NCBI RefSeq assembly: GCF_031157255.1
Contig: NZ_JAVIFX010000025.1
Coordinates: 1 to 64,000, forward strand
Length of the DNA stretch: 64,000 bases
Origin: Bradyrhizobium sp. LHD-71
Lineage (GTDB): Bacteria; Pseudomonadota; Alphaproteobacteria; Rhizobiales; Xanthobacteraceae
Reading direction: 5' to 3'
Shown: piece by piece, positions 61,068 to 64,000 of the stretch
Position numbering within the stretch: position 1 is the stretch's first letter
Layout of the letters: every line of letters begins with the position of its first letter
Notes under the pieces: generated by a model
Databases searched by the model: none
Seen by the model: only the letters and a program-made list of their open reading frames with translations
What the model was told of the DNA's origin: nothing
Position numbers and translations under genes: made by a program

Positions 61068-62770
61068 TCCGCGGCCTCGTGGGGCATGAACTGCTCCGGA
61101 AAATACGTCATGACGGCTGTCACAGGATTGGCGGCCGCCTGGCCGAGGCCACAGATCGACGCATCCCGCATCACCTGGCTCAGCTCAACAAGCAACTCCC
61201 GGTTCCAGACACGCTTTTCCATCAGCAGGACCGCTTTCTGCGTGCCGACCCGGCAAGGCGTGCACTGGCCGCAGCTCTCGTCCTCGAAGAAGCGCATCAG
61301 ATTGAGCGCGGCGTCCTTCACGCTGTCCTGCTCGGACATGATGATGACGGCGGCCGAGCCGATGAAGCAGCCGTATTTCTCCAGCGTGCCGAAATCGAGC
61401 GGAATGTCGTCCATCGATGCTGGAAGGATGCCACCGGACGCGCCTCCCGGCAGGTAGGCGTAAAAGGTATGGCCGTCGGCCATGCCGCCGCAAAAGTCGT
61501 CGATCAGTTCGCGCACGGTGATCCCGGCCGGCGCCAGCTTCACACCGGGATGCTTGACCCGGCCTGACACCGAATAGCTGCGGAGGCCTTGGCGACCATG
61601 GCGGCCATGGGCCTTCCACCAGTCCGCGCCTTTTTCAACGATGTCGCGCACCCACCACAGGGTCTCGACGTTGTTGATCAGTGTCGGTAGCCCAAACAAT
61701 CCGGCCTGGAACGGATAAGGCGGCTTGCGCCGCGGCAAGCCGCGTTTGCCTTCGATGCTTTCCAGCAGCGCGGACTCCTCACCACAGATGTAGGCGCCGG
61801 CGCCGCGGCGCATGTGCAACGCCGGACCGCCAGCCGGAAGCTTCGCAATCTCACGTTCGAGAATTTCGCGCGAGGCCGGATATTCATCGCGGAGGTAGAT
61901 GTAAACGTCCGATGCCTCCACCACATGGGCGCCGATCAGCATCCCTTCGAGAAAGCGATGCGGATCGCGGTCGAGGTACCAGCGGTCCTTGAACGTTCCA
62001 GGCTCTCCTTCATCGGCATTGACCGCCATCAGTCGCGGTCCGGGCTCGCCGAGCACCGCACGCCACTTTCGTCCCGTCGGAAAGCCTGCGCCGCCCAGCC
62101 CGCGCAACGATGCATCATCCAGCTCCTTCAGGAGTTCTGCCTTGGGCAGATCGCCCGAACGCACACGCCCGAGCAGCGCATAGCCGCCACCTGCGACATA
62201 GGCGTCGTAGTCGACATAGTCAGGCAGATCGAGGTTGCCACCGCCCCTCGCCGCCGCAAGCACACTCGCTTCAGTCGCCTGGTCAACAAAGCGATGTCCA
62301 ATTTCGGCCACCGGCGCGGTGTCGCAGCGACCGACGCAAGGCGCCCGCACCACGCGAATTCCGGGGCCGGCGCTGCCCTCGAGCTGACGCAGCAGTTCGT
62401 TCGCTCCCAGCATCGCGCAAGTCAGCGAATCGCAGATGCGAATGGTCAGAGGCGCGATGTCGGCCTCCCCTTCCTTCACCACGTCAAAGTGCGCGTAGAA
62501 GGTCGCCGTCTCGAAGACTTCAGCAAACGACAGCTTCATCTCGTCGGCGAGAGCTGCGAGGTGTACGGCTGAAATCTGATGATACTTGTCCTGGATCAGG
62601 TGCAGATGCTCGATCAGGAGATCGCGGCGGCGTGGCCGATCGCCGAGCAGGCGCTCGATCTCTTGAGTGGCCGCCGGATCGATCTGACGCCCCTTGGGCG
62701 TGGACTTGGCTCGCCTGCGTCCCGCACCGGGGTGCTCGAACGGGCGAACTGGCAGCACGTCGTGGCTCAT
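61064..62770 (-). CDS. fdhB: Formate dehydrogenase beta subunit, fused NuoE/NuoF-type
   Basis: 568 residues. The N-terminal ~160 residues are NuoE-like (FAEVFETATFYAHF) with a 2Fe-2S site formed by CDSLTC and CVGRC. The rest is NuoF-like: FMN/NADH-binding GLGGAGFPTGRKW, NADEGEPGTFKDR, AGAYICGEESALLESIEG and the 4Fe-4S site SCGQCTPCRVGT with a late CGLG. It passes electrons from the alpha subunit to NAD. Size and order match the fused beta subunit of Methylobacterium FDH1. First gene of the operon; no fdhD, chaperone or regulator adjoins. Confidence 0.92.
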   Translation of the reverse strand: MSHDVLPVRPFEHPGAGRRRAKSTPKGRQIDPAATQEIERLLGDRPRRRDLLIEHLHLIQDKYHQISAVHLAALADEMKLSFAEVFETATFYAHFDVVKEGEADIAPLTIRICDSLTCAMLGANELLRQLEGSAGPGIRVVRAPCVGRCDTAPVAEIGHRFVDQATEASVLAAARGGGNLDLPDYVDYDAYVAGGGYALLGRVRSGDLPKAELLKELDDASLRGLGGAGFPTGRKWRAVLGEPGPRLMAVNADEGEPGTFKDRWYLDRDPHRFLEGMLIGAHVVEASDVYIYLRDEYPASREILEREIAKLPAGGPALHMRRGAGAYICGEESALLESIEGKRGLPRRKPPYPFQAGLFGLPTLINNVETLWWVRDIVEKGADWWKAHGRHGRQGLRSYSVSGRVKHPGVKLAPAGITVRELIDDFCGGMADGHTFYAYLPGGASGGILPASMDDIPLDFGTLEKYGCFIGSAAVIIMSEQDSVKDAALNLMRFFEDESCGQCTPCRVGTQKAVLLMEKRVWNRELLVELSQVMRDASICGLGQAAANPVTAVMTYFPEQFMPHEAAE

Positions 62771-62988
62771 TGAAACGTCTCGTATCTTTCTGCAAGTCCG
62801 AACGCCGTCATAACCGTCGTTCCGGGCCGCGGCATGTTACGCAATCGCCGCACAGGGCCAATACGCAAATGACGCACGCATTCATCTGTTGCCATTAGCG
62901 GCTCTGAACTACCATCCGAGTCGGACCGTCCCTCTTAAGGAACTGGTCACAAACAAGAAACGAGACAAGTGCAGATGGGAGGTAGATC

Positions 62989-63969
62989 ATGGGAGGCCGC
63001 ACCGCGTGTCTGAGCGTTGCCGCTGCGTTTCTGATTGCATTATCGTCCGGTAATGCTGCAGCGCAAGATTATCCGAACCGGCCGATCACGTGGGTCGTCA
63101 CCGGAACGCCGGGCAGCGTCACCGACATTGGCTCGCGCACCTACGCGAAGGTTCTGAGCGAGAAGCTCGGCCAGCAACTCGTGATCGACAACAAGCCCGG
63201 TGCCGGCGGCATTATCGGCACCGAGAACGTGGCGCGGGCCAAGCCTGACGGCTACACCCTCCTCAACGGCACCAGCGGGCCGTTTGGCTCCTACCCCTCG
63301 CTCTACAAGAAGCTCTCCTTCGATCCGCTGAAGGATTTCATCCCGGTCCATGGCCTATCGGAATCGCCGATGATCATGGTGGTCAGACCGGATTCGAAAT
63401 TCAAATCGATCAAGGAGTTGGTGGACTATGCGAAAGCTAATCCTGAGAAGCTGAATTACAGCACGACCGGCATGGGGTCCGGCTCGCACCTGTTCATGGA
63501 AATGCTGCAGCAGGCGGCAGGCATGAAGGTGACCGTCGTACCCTATAAGGGGTCGGCCCAGCAGATCACCGACCTGATGGGCAGTCAGATCGATCTTGTG
63601 CTCGATTACTCGGTCGTTGTCACGCCGCTGATCAAGGATGGCAAGCTCATTCCGATCGGTATCACCGGGCGCAAGCGTCTGAAGCACCTGCCCGATGTAG
63701 CGACCGTCGAGGAGCAAGGCTACCCGGGCGTATGGCTGACGGCGTGGTCATCGGCGCTCGCACCCACCGGCACGCCGCCGGAAGCGATCGACAAGCTCGC
63801 CAATGCGTTCGAGGAGATGCTGAAGGAGCCGAGCATCCAGAAGTACGCCGATGACAACGGCGCCAACCTGATGGTCGGCATCAAGAAGGATGCCTTTCGC
63901 GATTTCATCGTCAAGGACATGGCCAAGCTGAAAGGCGTGATCGACAAGGCAAACATCCGGCTGGATTGA
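62989..63969 (+). CDS. Bug/TctC-family periplasmic receptor
   Basis: 326 residues. Signal peptide ACLSVAAAFLIALSSGNAAAQ; mature DYPNRPITWVVTGTPGSVTDIGSR, LVIDNKPGAGGIIGTENVAR, YSTTGMGSGSHLFMEML. GGGAGG lies 5-6 bases before the ATG. The second strand departs from the usual IVPFAAGG, reading VVTGTPGSV, so the ligand-binding loop is altered. Divergent from the formate dehydrogenase operon; no TctAB genes, though the window ends 31 bases after it. Confidence 0.9.
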   Translation: MGGRTACLSVAAAFLIALSSGNAAAQDYPNRPITWVVTGTPGSVTDIGSRTYAKVLSEKLGQQLVIDNKPGAGGIIGTENVARAKPDGYTLLNGTSGPFGSYPSLYKKLSFDPLKDFIPVHGLSESPMIMVVRPDSKFKSIKELVDYAKANPEKLNYSTTGMGSGSHLFMEMLQQAAGMKVTVVPYKGSAQQITDLMGSQIDLVLDYSVVVTPLIKDGKLIPIGITGRKRLKHLPDVATVEEQGYPGVWLTAWSSALAPTGTPPEAIDKLANAFEEMLKEPSIQKYADDNGANLMVGIKKDAFRDFIVKDMAKLKGVIDKANIRLD

Positions 63970-64000
63970 GATGTGAGATCCTGGCGAACCACGCCGTCAC

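Overview
The window looks like chromosomal DNA of a high-GC alphaproteobacterium of the Bradyrhizobium/Rhodopseudomonas group (Hyphomicrobiales). Three things point there: a Porin_2 outer-membrane porin, a heme-uptake locus organised around an HmuP-type small protein, and dense solute-binding proteins for aromatic, organic-acid and peptide substrates together with short dispersed palindromes ending in TTGCTTCGC-type arms. No rRNA, tRNA, transposase, integrase or CRISPR array was found. About 50 protein genes are supported.

Layout. (1) 1-7165: repeats, then a heme acquisition locus. hutX, an IsdG-family heme monooxygenase and the TonB-dependent receptor hmuR lie on the minus strand. They diverge from hmuP-hmuT-hmuU-hmuV on the plus strand, whose genes overlap by 4 bases. 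Together they would bring heme across both membranes, carry it in the cytoplasm and open the ring to release iron. TonB-ExbBD is not in the window. (2) 7233-18787: a FadB/FadJ-type beta-oxidation enzyme, a fused TRAP permease with its TAXI receptor, two class-III aminotransferases, an M81 (MlrC-like) peptidase and a Bug receptor. (3) 19026-23936: two near-identical family-5 solute-binding proteins in tandem with no permease, then an iron-dependent alcohol dehydrogenase/maleylacetate reductase-like gene. (4) 24128-26800: a visibly less GC-rich islet with a secreted beta-helix protein facing a radical SAM protein of unusual architecture. (5) 26934-33895: VOC protein, amidase, branched-chain-type binding protein, ferredoxin-NADP reductase and an orphan PAS histidine kinase. 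(6) 34078-39726: a molybdenum hydroxylase large subunit, a small ankyrin-like protein and an amidohydrolase, divergent from a carboxymuconolactone-decarboxylase-family gene and a Bug receptor. (7) 40137-44622: Crp/Fnr regulator, porin, L,D-transpeptidase and an AapJ-like binding protein. (8) 44637-50524: acyl-CoA metabolism (two crotonases, class-III CoA-transferase, MaoC-like protein, SDR, acyl-CoA dehydrogenase). (9) 50581-58165: Cache-GGDEF diguanylate cyclase, a TetR remnant and a complete dipeptide-type ABC transporter. (10) 58320-63969: a two-gene NAD-dependent formate dehydrogenase with fused NuoE/NuoF-like beta subunit, and another orphan Bug receptor.

The general picture is an uptake-and-catabolism region of a versatile soil bacterium: many periplasmic receptors next to CoA-ester, amide and hydroxylase enzymes, plus iron/heme supply and formate oxidation. 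The most unusual item is the radical SAM protein at 25139-26710. It has its SPASM-like cysteine domain in front of, instead of behind, the radical SAM core and a beta-sandwich-like C-terminus, and it faces a secreted beta-helix protein. Function is unknown and no precursor peptide is established. All calls rest on reading the sequence; no database search was run.
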